DNA of 12,687 nt from Candidatus Saccharimonadota bacterium (GTDB lineage: Bacteria; Patescibacteriota; Saccharimonadia; Saccharimonadales; Saccharimonadaceae), in the NCBI GenBank assembly GCA_003979185.1, contig RYWJ01000021.1, forward strand, positions 1-12,687, in the 5' to 3' direction. Shown here piece by piece: positions 1 to 5,559 of the stretch. Made by a program: the position numbers and the translations under genes. Each line of letters opens with the position of its first letter. Position 1 is the stretch's first letter. Under the pieces are notes generated by a model. The model ran no database searches, had not been told where the DNA came from, and saw only the letters and a program-made list of their open reading frames with translations.

Positions 1-48
1 CACCCTTAACCCATATACTATTTAGGTAGTAGCGACGCAGCGTATGGA
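1..48 (-). repeat. Conserved 3' cassette block, copy A
   Basis: These 48 bases are identical, as reverse complement, to 12355-12402; the first 47 also match 1101-1147. The block encodes the FISUMP ending (SIRCVATT and stop) and continues 21 bases past the stop codon, so the identity is not explained by protein constraint alone. The copy may extend beyond the window edge. Confidence 0.9.
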
Positions 49-216
49 GAAGCCAATGTAACGATAGTAGCTGTCGGCCGGGAGGACATCGGAGCTATCG
101 AAGAACAGGCGGTACGCGCTGGTACTGGAGAAGGCAGTACGCGCCCAGTAGTAACCCCAAGAGCCGACACTGCCAAGAGAGCTATCGTTGACGTACCCGG
201 CATAAGGGAAGTTGTA
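22..216 (-). pseudogene. FISUMP C-terminal cassette A (promoterless, start-less)
   Basis: Read on the minus strand this is an open frame of 64 codons beginning YNFPYAGYV and ending RCVATT, with the FISUMP/C-type-lectin-like landmarks GYYWxRT in the middle and RYxGFSIRC at the end. It aligns without frameshift to the last ~63 residues of the complete FISUMP protein encoded at 2089-3483. There is no start codon or ribosome binding site, and an in-frame TAG lies two codons upstream of the first shared residue, so the open frame begins at the repeat boundary. Its first 29 bases (190-218) and last 48 bases (1-48) are identical to cassette D at the right end, while the middle differs at many first, second and third codon positions. 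I infer a silent donor cassette or a gene-end remnant; the open frame favours the first. The ORF in the overlapping frame (18-203) is a shadow. Confidence 0.75.
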
Positions 217-218
217 GG
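190..218 (-). repeat. Conserved 5' cassette block, copy A
   Basis: These 29 bases, read on the minus strand, are identical to 12182-12210. They encode YNFPYAGYV. A 16-base core, CTTCCCTTATGCCGGG, is also present in cassette B at 1320-1335. The block marks the left boundary of the cassette: sequence upstream of it is unrelated between copies. Confidence 0.85.
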
Positions 219-329
219 GCTATGATTCCCTATCTTATATTTGGACTATCATTCCCTTGTCTATGTGGAGTATACCATTAGCGGTTGTAGATAGTGTTGT
301 AAAAAATACAAGTTTTTTGCCATCTTTAT

Positions 330-364
330 TCCCTGTTATGCTCAAAAAATAAGCATAATAGGGA
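330..364. promoter_or_regulatory. Inverted repeat abutting a -35 box (possible operator)
   Basis: Two 13-base arms (330-342 and 352-364) are complementary at every position if one G:U pair is allowed, with a 9-base A-rich spacer. The right arm ends exactly where the -35 hexamer TTGACT begins. It lacks a clean T-run on either side, so a protein-binding operator is more likely than a terminator. Confidence 0.45.
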
Positions 365-393
365 TTGACTTTTTATTATACTTATGCTACAAT
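365..393 (+). promoter_or_regulatory. Sigma70-type promoter
   Basis: TTGACT (365-370), a 17-base spacer and TACAAT (388-393), with an extended -10 TG motif. Predicted transcription start is about 400. No ORF follows, so it probably drives the non-coding transcript ending at the hairpin near 764-787. Confidence 0.65.
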
Positions 394-399
394 GGAAGT

Positions 400-787
400 A
401 TTGGATATTGGGTTGCGAGTGGGCACGTGACGCCGGTATTCGGGTACCTTAGGGAACGTTATTAGTGCGGTTCTTAAGTATAATATTAGGAAATGAAATT
501 TTGGGCTGGTGTATGTTACTTAAGCTAATTTTTGGTAGTAGTGACAAGGTTTTTCACGTGAGTATTTTACGTTAAAATAGGGAATTACCGCATCAGAAGC
601 GAATCGTACTCGCACAATTTGAATCTGTTACCATGCGAAATGATGGGCGTTTTTGATGTGAAAGTATCATAGTGGACTTTCACACGATAAAATGGTCTAG
701 TTTTGTAAGGTTGTTGTTGCTAAAAAACAGGCATTGTTGTTTAATTTGATAAAAAGTTGTGAGCGCCAGGGAAGCTGGCGATTTTTG
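400..787 (+). ncRNA. Candidate non-coding RNA of unknown class
   Basis: A good promoter (365-393) and an intrinsic terminator (764-787) bracket about 390 bases with no credible reading frame. Inside is a perfect 9-bp stem with a 10-base loop (657-665 with 676-684). The size suits tmRNA or RNase P RNA. However, I do not see the tRNA-like ends of tmRNA, nor the GAGGAAAGTCC-type core of RNase P RNA, nor the SRP tetraloop region, so I do not assign a family. It could also be a leader or decayed gene remnant. Confidence 0.4.
764..787 (+). terminator. Intrinsic terminator of the candidate ncRNA
   Basis: CGCCAG (764-769), loop GGAAG, CTGGCG (775-780), then ATTTTTG. A perfect 6-bp GC-rich stem followed by a T-run on the plus strand. 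Confidence 0.75.
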
Positions 788-839
788 TTGTTATGGAATA
801 AGTTGAGGTATTACTGTACCGCGGTTATGGTGTTTTCTC

Positions 840-1083
840 CCAACTCCTATTCTTCCGGATAGATCAAGGATAGTATTAAATCACACCCAGCCTATCCCTA
901 AAGCTTGTCCGCAGTTTACGAACGAGAATATCTTAGAATATAATATACAAAACGTTGCGCATGCTCCTCCAACTCCTGTTACTTCCGATAGACTAAAAGA
1001 GCATTGAAAGCTTCAATGCGAGGAATGAACGACCCTGTGAAGACAGGCGTCGGAATGGGTCTATCCGGAAGAATAGGAGTTGG
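840..1083. mobile_element. MITE-like element with 24-base terminal inverted repeats
   Basis: Bases 840-863 and 1060-1083 are perfect reverse complements over 24 bases, and the similarity continues a few bases outward with a one-base gap. A third, slightly degenerate copy of the same motif lies inside at about 967-992 in the orientation of the left arm. The 244-base interior has no ORF and carries two small hairpins (1001-1019, 8-bp stem; 1034-1047, 5-bp stem). Short length, no coding capacity and long terminal inverted repeats fit a miniature inverted-repeat element. I could not find a target-site duplication, so a structured RNA or a recombination site remains possible. Confidence 0.5.
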
Positions 1084-1100
1084 AGAACATCTCCCTCACT

Positions 1101-1147
1101 CACCCTTAACCCATATACTATTTAGGTAGTAGCGACGCAGCGTATGG
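1101..1147 (-). repeat. Conserved 3' cassette block, copy B
   Basis: Identical over 47 bases to 1-47 in the same orientation and to 12356-12402 in inverted orientation. It includes the end of the FISUMP frame, the TAA stop and 21 bases of 3' flank. It starts 17 bases beyond the MITE-like element. Confidence 0.9.
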
Positions 1148-1397
1148 GGAAGCCGGCATATCGGCTATCATGAGGATCAGTGCTAATACGCGGTTGTACT
1201 CCGACTGAGGTATTTATAAAGCGCAGGTAGTGCGCCCCATATGAATTGCTAGCATACACAGTACGTGACCAATATCTGCCATTGGAACCGACAAAATACA
1301 GTGAACTATTGAAGACGGCCCCGGCATAAGGGAAGCGGTGATCAAGAGCTAAGTTTTCGGATTTCAGGGGTCTTGACGAGGTAGTATTTTGCGGCAT
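1122..1397 (-). pseudogene. FISUMP C-terminal cassette B
   Basis: An open frame of 91 codons on the minus strand. Its last ~72 residues (from RFPYAGAV through GSNGRYWSRT to RYAGFPIRCVATT) match the end of a FISUMP domain. The first ~18 residues are weakly FISUMP-like at best. The ATG (1397) lies directly in the T-run of the terminator belonging to the upstream minus-strand gene and has no Shine-Dalgarno, so it is probably not expressed. It shares the 47-base 3' block with cassettes A and D and a 16-base 5' core at 1320-1335, but its middle is diverged and longer by several codons (in the segment reading RISTDPHDS). I infer a silent cassette; a truncated gene is the alternative. Confidence 0.7.
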
Positions 1398-1398
1398 T

Positions 1399-1418
1399 AA
1401 AAAGCCCCCTTGCGGGGC
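1399..1418 (-). terminator. Intrinsic terminator of the 75-aa gene
   Basis: On the minus strand, GCCCC, loop GCAAG, GGGGC (1404-1418), followed by TTTTT (1399-1403). It lies 20 bases beyond the stop codon of the 75-residue gene and directly in front of cassette B. Confidence 0.75.
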
Positions 1419-1437
1419 GGGGAAATAGAAGGTGCTT

Positions 1438-1665
1438 TTATCTGAGGGGGCAACGAAGTGGTTTTGCCATTGCCTTTTCGTATGTCTTGATAGAAGTATT
1501 GCGTTGGCCCGGTCCGGTCAGTATCTTCTCATATACTGTGCGGCTGAGGATTGTGCCATCGCGCATCTGACCATTCACCGTTAGACGTAAGCCCTTTTGG
1601 CGACTTCTCTTCGTTCTTCTCTGGTGACCATAATGGTCGCCGTGGTTCCTAATAGTTCTAGACAT
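1438..1665 (-). CDS. Small, very basic hypothetical protein (75 aa)
   Basis: I do not recognise this protein. It has 75 residues, starts MSRTIRNHGDHYGHQRR and is rich in Arg and Lys throughout, especially residues 15-25; no membrane segment is visible. The gene is credible because it has a complete set of signals: promoter TTGACT-17-TAAAAT (1836-1841 and 1813-1818), an AAGGAGG Shine-Dalgarno about 10 bases before the ATG, and an intrinsic terminator just after the stop. It is transcribed divergently from the FISUMP surface protein at 2089, with the two promoters about 30 bases apart. The charge would suit a nucleic-acid-binding role, and the position between a FISUMP gene and a FISUMP cassette is suggestive, but function is unknown. 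Confidence 0.6.
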   Translation of the reverse strand: MSRTIRNHGDHYGHQRRTKRSRQKGLRLTVNGQMRDGTILSRTVYEKILTGPGQRNTSIKTYEKAMAKPLRCPLR

Positions 1666-1812
1666 TGAAGATATGCCTCCTTATTGATCTATTTTTTCAT
1701 GCGGAAGACTTTAAGCACCTCCCTTCTTTTGTAAAGAACTTTAGCTTATGGTTTGCTAGATTTTCATATCTTTCCCATCAAAATCCAGATTAAACTGGAT
1801 GATAGTAGGATT

Positions 1813-1841
1813 ATTTTAACAGAACCTGTATATAAAGTCAA
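1813..1841 (-). promoter_or_regulatory. Promoter of the 75-aa gene
   Basis: On the minus strand, TTGACT (1841-1836), 17-base spacer, TAAAAT (1818-1813). Predicted start near 1806, giving a 5' UTR of about 140 bases that begins with a 6-bp hairpin (ATCCAG/CTGGAT, around 1783-1800). Confidence 0.7.
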
Positions 1842-1870
1842 GATTTATTGTCACTACAATAGGAATAAGC

Positions 1871-1899
1871 TTGTCGACTATCCGAAAGTTCGATATAAT
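1871..1899 (+). promoter_or_regulatory. Promoter of the FISUMP gene
   Basis: TTGTCG (1871-1876), 17-base spacer, perfect TATAAT (1894-1899). Predicted start near 1906, so the mRNA has a leader of about 180 bases before the ATG at 2089. Confidence 0.75.
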
Positions 1900-1905
1900 A
1901 GATTT

Positions 1906-2088
1906 GTCGAAATCAGTTAGGATATGTAAAAGAACCAGTTTTGCTGTGTCGTCAGATGAAAACGGCATCGCAAGTAGGTATTTGATGAGCACAGAGCTTC
2001 TCAAGTCCTAGCTGGTTTCGACGCCCTTGCGGTGTCGTTTTTGTTTGTGACCTACCTCAAGGGTGTTAATACCTAAAAGGAGGGCGTA
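1906..2088 (+). promoter_or_regulatory. Structured mRNA leader, copy 1 (candidate riboregulator)
   Basis: Arm a1 (1944-1957) pairs with a2 (1980-1994) over 14 bp with one bulged G. Arm b1 (1959-1974) lies wholly in the a1-a2 loop and pairs with b2 (2026-2041) over 16 of 16 positions, counting two G:U pairs. A third, local hairpin (2019-2025 with 2031-2037) also uses the 5' half of b2 and is followed by a T-rich stretch, so it could act as a terminator. The block TGGTTTCGACGCC (2013-2025) and TTTTGCTGTGTC (1939-1950) recur in the leader at the right end. Bases 1975-1982 are also perfectly complementary to 2068-2075, just upstream of the AAAAGGAGGG Shine-Dalgarno (2075-2084). The same arrangement, made from different base pairs, occurs at 12502-12600. 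I infer alternative pairing controlling transcription or translation of the FISUMP gene; the ligand or signal is unknown. Confidence 0.65.
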
Positions 2089-3483
2089 ATGCTGATCAAA
2101 AATCATAGTAAACCTAATTTTGCTTGGAAGAAACGGCAAGATAGTGCTATTATTCCTCTACTTAGCATAATGACCCTCTTTTTACTTGGATTTAATGGTT
2201 TTTCTCCCAATAGATCAGAGGCCTCGGCAAATAGCGCCGATCTTGAGGGATTTTCCTATGAGTCCGCTGCAGATGATGCCGAATCTACGCCAGTTACGTT
2301 CCGTGATGCGTCGGCTTCTCTGATTGTTTCTATGAGCTCGCCGGAGCTAGTGCTTGTGTCGCCTGGCGAAGTAGCCTATCGTAAATACAAGGTAGAGGTC
2401 ATGGCTACCAATATTGAGGCCTATACCTTAAGCATTGCTTCAGTCAATAGCTCAGCGAACCTTAGTTCGGAGGATGGTGCTGGACAATTGACTGGTGCAA
2501 ATAACAAAACTCCCGCGGAGATGTCAGATAACACCTGGGGTTATAACTGGGGTAGTATAAACTCGGAAGCGGCAACCTATGCTACTTTGCCAACACATGG
2601 GAATGGTGCAATTTTGTCGGGTAGCGCAGTGCAGAATAATGCCGTCAGTTTTTCCAAAGACCTTTCTTTTGCGGCGAAGTTTGGTAGGGATATTCCACCA
2701 GGGAACTATCATGGTGAAGTGGCATTGAGCTTGGTTGTGACACCGCGCGTTTTGCCTTTTGCCGATATTACAGAGATGCAACAGATGACCGCGCAGATTT
2801 GCGCTAATACAAAAATCGGTGATACGGCAGTCTTGATAGACTCGCGTGATAATAACCCCTATAATGTTCGTAAACACGAGGACGGAAATTGTTGGATGAC
2901 GCAAAATTTGCGCCTTAAAGGCGGAAAGACTTTGATTCCAGCCACCTCTGATGTTAGTGATAATTATACACTTGCAACTTCTATTAACGGGGGCACTACT
3001 GACAATGCAGGCGATAATACATTTTCTGCGACCACTGGTGGTGGCGCGGATCAGTCATTCTATCGCACGGATACTGTGGAGGGGAACGGAGTATACTATT
3101 CTTGGACGGCGGCGACTGCTGGTACGGGCGAAATCTCTATGACGAGTGGTGATGCTAGTGGCAGTATCTGCCCAAAAGGTTGGAAACTCCCGCCAAATAG
3201 TGGCAATGGATCTTATGCGAACCTCACTAAGGCTATTGGCGTGTCTGCCAATAGGGCTGGTAGCGAAAAACTACAGAGTTCAACATACGATTTCCATATG
3301 TCAGGATTGGTACTGAATGGTGGTTTATATAATGTGGGCAGCTATGGATACTTTTGGTTAAGAACGGCAGGGGTACAGGAACAGTCTTATCATTTTACTT
3401 TACACAGTACAACGTTCTATTTGAACGACCTGTATCAGCGCTACCGAGGTTATTCCGTGCGCTGCGTGGCAGTTGGTAATTGA
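2089..3483 (+). CDS. Secreted FISUMP-domain surface protein
   Basis: A 464-residue protein. Residues 1-16 are basic and 20-38 hydrophobic, a signal peptide or N-terminal anchor. Residues ~40-75 are an acidic/Ser linker. Residues ~75-222 look like a beta-rich adhesin-type domain (SLIVSMSSPELVLVSPG; ends in IPPGNYHGEVALSLVVTP). Residues ~230-464 are a FISUMP (Fibrobacter succinogenes major paralogous) domain, with DGNCWMTQNL at 265-274, CPKGWKLP at 361-368, GSYGYFWLRT at 417-426 and the closing RYRGYSVRCV at 451-460. Its four cysteines (238, 268, 361, 459) could form two disulfides, as expected outside the cell. FISUMP relates to the C-type-lectin/FGE fold, so surface binding or adhesion is likely but unproven. 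The start is fixed by AAAAGGAGGG 4 bases before the ATG. It is expressed through the structured leader at 1906-2088 and ends at a hairpin at 3519-3543. Three partial FISUMP cassettes elsewhere in the window resemble its C-terminus but do not share its DNA sequence. Confidence 0.88.
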   Translation: MLIKNHSKPNFAWKKRQDSAIIPLLSIMTLFLLGFNGFSPNRSEASANSADLEGFSYESAADDAESTPVTFRDASASLIVSMSSPELVLVSPGEVAYRKYKVEVMATNIEAYTLSIASVNSSANLSSEDGAGQLTGANNKTPAEMSDNTWGYNWGSINSEAATYATLPTHGNGAILSGSAVQNNAVSFSKDLSFAAKFGRDIPPGNYHGEVALSLVVTPRVLPFADITEMQQMTAQICANTKIGDTAVLIDSRDNNPYNVRKHEDGNCWMTQNLRLKGGKTLIPATSDVSDNYTLATSINGGTTDNAGDNTFSATTGGGADQSFYRTDTVEGNGVYYSWTAATAGTGEISMTSGDASGSICPKGWKLPPNSGNGSYANLTKAIGVSANRAGSEKLQSSTYDFHMSGLVLNGGLYNVGSYGYFWLRTAGVQEQSYHFTLHSTTFYLNDLYQRYRGYSVRCVAVGN

Positions 3484-3518
3484 TCTGCTCGTTGATAAGG
3501 GCAAGATTTGCAGTTCAA

Positions 3519-3543
3519 AAATCCCCAGATACTCTGGGGATTT
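3519..3543. terminator. Bidirectional terminator
   Basis: An 11-bp perfect stem (3519-3529 with 3533-3543) with a 3-base loop and A/T tails on both sides. It sits between the convergent FISUMP gene and the FemAB-type gene and can serve both. Confidence 0.85.
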
Positions 3544-3608
3544 ACTATTAGGTCTATAAACCTCTGGCTTTAATCTGAAAACGCCTTTGAAGATGAAGTA
3601 TACAGTGA

Positions 3609-4538
3609 CTATTTACGGATTTTTCTGACCAGGCGATTAGCATGACGAACCATCTGATAAAGGCGATATTTCACCGGATGAATTGGTAAGTCCCAAGTTC
3701 CAGAATAATTCTTAATTTGACCACCAAAGGATTTCTTAAATCGAGTAAAACCATACCAAGGGTGGCTCGGGTCGTCAGAGGTGGTCACGCCCCAGAAGTC
3801 AAACTCGTGTGCGCCGGTATTTTTGGCGTCTATGATCATCTGAATTAGGAGAATTGCCCCAATTGCTAATTTGCGGTAATCATCATTGGCGGCGGCGTGT
3901 GCATAGTAGCGTATGCCGTCATAATCATAGACTAGGGAAGCAGCGATTGGCTGTTTGTCGATCTCGGAAACATAAAGAGTCGCAAAACCAGACTCCAACT
4001 GATTTTTGAGATGCTTTTCGTCCTGAGGTGTAAACTTGTCCCGTTCGGCGACTTGTTGTAGGAGATTGGTAAGAATGGTGATTTCCTCAGGATTTTTAGT
4101 GGTACGGATAGAGATACCCTTCTTAGTGTAATTGCGCCAAGCACGAGCTTTGTTTTTCTCCATCCTGTCTATCAGATCGGTCTGCGGGGGCGTCAAGTCC
4201 AATACCCAGGTATGGGCCGGTTCGATATCATGAGATTTGACGAGGTCAAGCTTTTTGAGTATGTCGGAGTGAAGCTCGACGGTGGGTTCGATGCGGACGA
4301 AGAAAGCTTGTTGCTCTTTGGCTAATTTTTGCAAGGCGCTCAGAGCGTGTTTGAGAGATGATAGCGGTGAATCGGGGTCCAAAGTTGGTCCATAGGGGCA
4401 AAAGAGGTAATTGCCAAGCTTCGTGTGGTGCAATATTGCTAAAGCTTGATAGTCTTCTCCTTCGATCCAAAAAGTCTTATAGCCTTCCAGCTCGGTATAG
4501 CTTTGCCAATTGCGTGACTGTAACAAATGCGCTCTCAT
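3609..4538 (-). CDS. FemAB-family peptidoglycan bridge aminoacyltransferase-like protein
   Basis: A 309-residue protein from the ATG at 4538. The family transfers amino acids from aminoacyl-tRNA onto the lipid II stem peptide, in tandem GNAT-like folds. Family signs are the N-terminal SRNWQSYTELEGYKTFWIEG, the GNYLFCPYGPTLD stretch, the conserved KNKARAWRNYTKKGISIR segment, and the C-terminal GIRYYAHAAANDDYRKLAIGAILLIQMIIDA and EFDFWGVTTSDDPSHPWYGFTRFKKSFGG, which are typical of FemX/FmhB-like proteins. No signal peptide or membrane span is seen, so action at the cytoplasmic face of the membrane is expected. An in-frame ATG 33 bases earlier (4571) is rejected because the TATAAT at 4549-4554 lies inside that extension; the start chosen gives an essentially leaderless mRNA. 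The actual amino acid donor cannot be read from sequence. With murE it points to a real peptidoglycan wall. Confidence 0.82.
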   Translation of the reverse strand: MRAHLLQSRNWQSYTELEGYKTFWIEGEDYQALAILHHTKLGNYLFCPYGPTLDPDSPLSSLKHALSALQKLAKEQQAFFVRIEPTVELHSDILKKLDLVKSHDIEPAHTWVLDLTPPQTDLIDRMEKNKARAWRNYTKKGISIRTTKNPEEITILTNLLQQVAERDKFTPQDEKHLKNQLESGFATLYVSEIDKQPIAASLVYDYDGIRYYAHAAANDDYRKLAIGAILLIQMIIDAKNTGAHEFDFWGVTTSDDPSHPWYGFTRFKKSFGGQIKNYSGTWDLPIHPVKYRLYQMVRHANRLVRKIRK

Positions 4539-4548
4539 AATTACGGCT

Positions 4549-4557
4549 ATTATAGCA
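4549..4557 (-). promoter_or_regulatory. Extended -10 promoter of the FemAB-type gene
   Basis: On the minus strand, TGCTATAAT, an extended -10 with a perfect TATAAT (4554-4549). The 17-base-distant -35 (ATTTTA) is weak. Only 10 bases separate the -10 from the ATG at 4538, so transcription should start 3-4 bases before the start codon, and no Shine-Dalgarno is possible. Confidence 0.7.
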
Positions 4558-4576
4558 TACTTTAGTGCCATTAAAA

Positions 4577-4598
4577 TGACCCCTCCGAAGAGGGGTCA
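4577..4598 (-). terminator. Intrinsic terminator upstream of the FemAB-type gene
   Basis: A perfect 9-bp stem (4577-4585 with 4590-4598). On the minus strand the loop is TTCG and the tail TTTTAA. It ends the small minus-strand operon that begins near 5498 and insulates the FemAB-type gene. Confidence 0.8.
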
Positions 4599-4846
4599 AA
4601 TGTGTCGATTTCCCGCGGCACACGGGTGAGAAGAGAGAAAAAATAAACAGAGAAAAGTACTCGGTTACTCGGTAAACAACTCGGTGCTGCCATACCGAGC
4701 GAAGCAACTGGCTATGGAAGCCCAATCGCTCCGCTCGGCGCTGAGGAATAACTTACTTGGTGATTTGCCTTTTAATTCGTTGCCACGACCCGTGGCTAGC
4801 CGGTCCCGATCGTGGCGATCTTGCGCTACTTTGCCTTGAACTGCCC
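4599..4846. other. Gene-free stretch with short CTCGG repeats
   Basis: No convincing gene. ACTCGGT occurs three times (4659-4665, 4667-4673, 4679-4685), and the third copy can pair with ACCGAG at 4694-4699 to form a 6-bp stem; related CGAG/CTCG motifs continue to about 4740. It would be the 3' UTR of the small minus-strand operon. ORFs crossing it (4477-4725 minus, 4757-4990 plus) lack start signals, and the first runs through a terminator. Confidence 0.4.
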
Positions 4847-5227
4847 TTAGGTGGGCGTTGCCGCTGTTCGCCTTGCGTTCATGTGAAATATGGCGAAATT
4901 CTGATCTCTTGCCCGATATGCAGTCTGCCCCAGCATCTTACGCGTCCGACTCAGCCAAGCGGCTTTCGTCAAACTTGCGCGATTTGCTGAATGTCTCATG
5001 TTGATGGATGTGACTGCCACATGAATCCCGAGCGAGGGGCTCAGTGAAGTGGCTGGACTTGGGGAATGGCTATACTCTTGACCCGCTGAAAGGGGCGATA
5101 CGTGCACGGCACGTACCAGAACGACGCAGCAGAACGCCGCGGCGATCATCATGGCGGGAGTGGGAAGCATAGCTGCGATGAACAGAGCGGCGAGCAATAT
5201 CGCCATAGCCCTACAGATCAGTCTCAT
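4847..5227 (-). CDS. Small hypothetical membrane or secreted protein (126 aa)
   Basis: I do not recognise this protein. Residues 1-41 are strongly hydrophobic (MRLICRAMAILLAALFIAAM, then AMMIAAAFCCVVLV), read as a signal peptide plus a span or as two short spans. The remaining ~85 residues are Ser/Ala/Arg-rich with no motif I can name. An AAAGGAGG lies 13 bases upstream of the ATG, which is far. Between them is a mini-ORF ATG-AAC-TGA (5235-5227) whose stop overlaps this start as TGATG, so translation is probably coupled to it. It is the second gene of a short operon (promoter 5505-5533, terminator 4577-4598). Base composition is visibly richer in GC than the neighbouring housekeeping genes, which hints at a different origin. 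The hydrophobic N-terminus is more convincing than the rest, and a shorter real product is possible. Confidence 0.45.
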   Translation of the reverse strand: MRLICRAMAILLAALFIAAMLPTPAMMIAAAFCCVVLVRAVHVSPLSAGQEYSHSPSPATSLSPSLGIHVAVTSINMRHSANRASLTKAAWLSRTRKMLGQTAYRARDQNFAIFHMNARRTAATPT

Positions 5228-5310
5228 CAGTTCATATGAACCTCCTTTCGAGGTAACACGGGAACGAAGTGACTATTATTCAATTGTCTAGCCATCTGGC
5301 CGAGAACTGC

Positions 5311-5379
5311 TTAGGTAGGACTTGCGCGTATTGGTATCCGAAACTCGGAAATGAGTCGACCATGACCAAACGAGCCCAT
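5311..5379 (-). CDS. Very small ORF (22 aa) with strong Shine-Dalgarno
   Basis: Encodes MGSFGHGRLISEFRIPIRAS plus PT and a TAA stop. An AAGGAGG lies 8 bases before the ATG, the best-placed ribosome site in this region, and a consensus promoter (5505-5533) lies upstream. It precedes the 126-residue membrane ORF by 83 bases on the same strand. It may be a leader peptide or a genuine small protein; no similarity is recognised. Confidence 0.4.
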   Translation of the reverse strand: MGSFGHGRLISEFRIPIRASPT

Positions 5380-5504
5380 CACACGAACCTCCTTCTTCTA
5401 GACTTAAAGTACACTTCCTGACTTTGGGATGAATAAGCTTCATAACGCATCGATTTGCGTCGATTTGTATTTCAGCCTATCCCCAGTCAAAGAAGCATGT
5501 AACA

Positions 5505-5533
5505 ATCTTAACGCCCACTCTAGCTTTTGTCAA
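5505..5533 (-). promoter_or_regulatory. Promoter of the small minus-strand operon
   Basis: On the minus strand, perfect TTGACA (5533-5528), 17-base spacer, TAAGAT (5510-5505). Predicted start is near 5498, giving a leader of about 120 bases before the 22-residue ORF. It begins only ~27 bases beyond the stop codon of tsaD. Confidence 0.75.
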
Positions 5534-5559
5534 GGATTTTTTAGGAAAAATAGCCAAGA

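Noticed and set aside
1..218. Diversity-generating retroelement (template/variable repeat pair) formed by cassettes A and D
   Set aside because: Differences between cassettes are not limited to adenine positions; many are C/T or G/C changes at third codon positions and one is a codon insertion. No reverse transcriptase gene is in the window.
400..787. tmRNA or RNase P RNA
   Set aside because: No tRNA-like acceptor/T-arm ends or tag ORF, and no GAGGAAAGTCC-type core on either strand.
1816..2004. 62-residue minus-strand ORF
   Set aside because: It lies opposite the structured leader and both promoters, and has no Shine-Dalgarno; the paired arms explain the sequence better.
1958..2041. Simple H-type pseudoknot with both stems fully formed
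   Set aside because: Connecting loops of 1 and 5 bases cannot span a 16-bp stem, so alternative or partial pairing is more realistic.
4659..4685. CRISPR-like direct repeats (ACTCGGT three times)
   Set aside because: Units are 7 bases with uneven short spacing; no CRISPR array features anywhere in the window.
4477..4725. 82-residue minus-strand ORF
   Set aside because: It reads through the 9-bp terminator and the FemAB promoter and overlaps the FemAB coding start; no ribosome site.
4757..4990. 77-residue plus-strand Cys-rich ORF
   Set aside because: No promoter or Shine-Dalgarno; it overlaps the minus-strand ORF that has start signals. Not fully excluded, since that ORF is itself uncertain.
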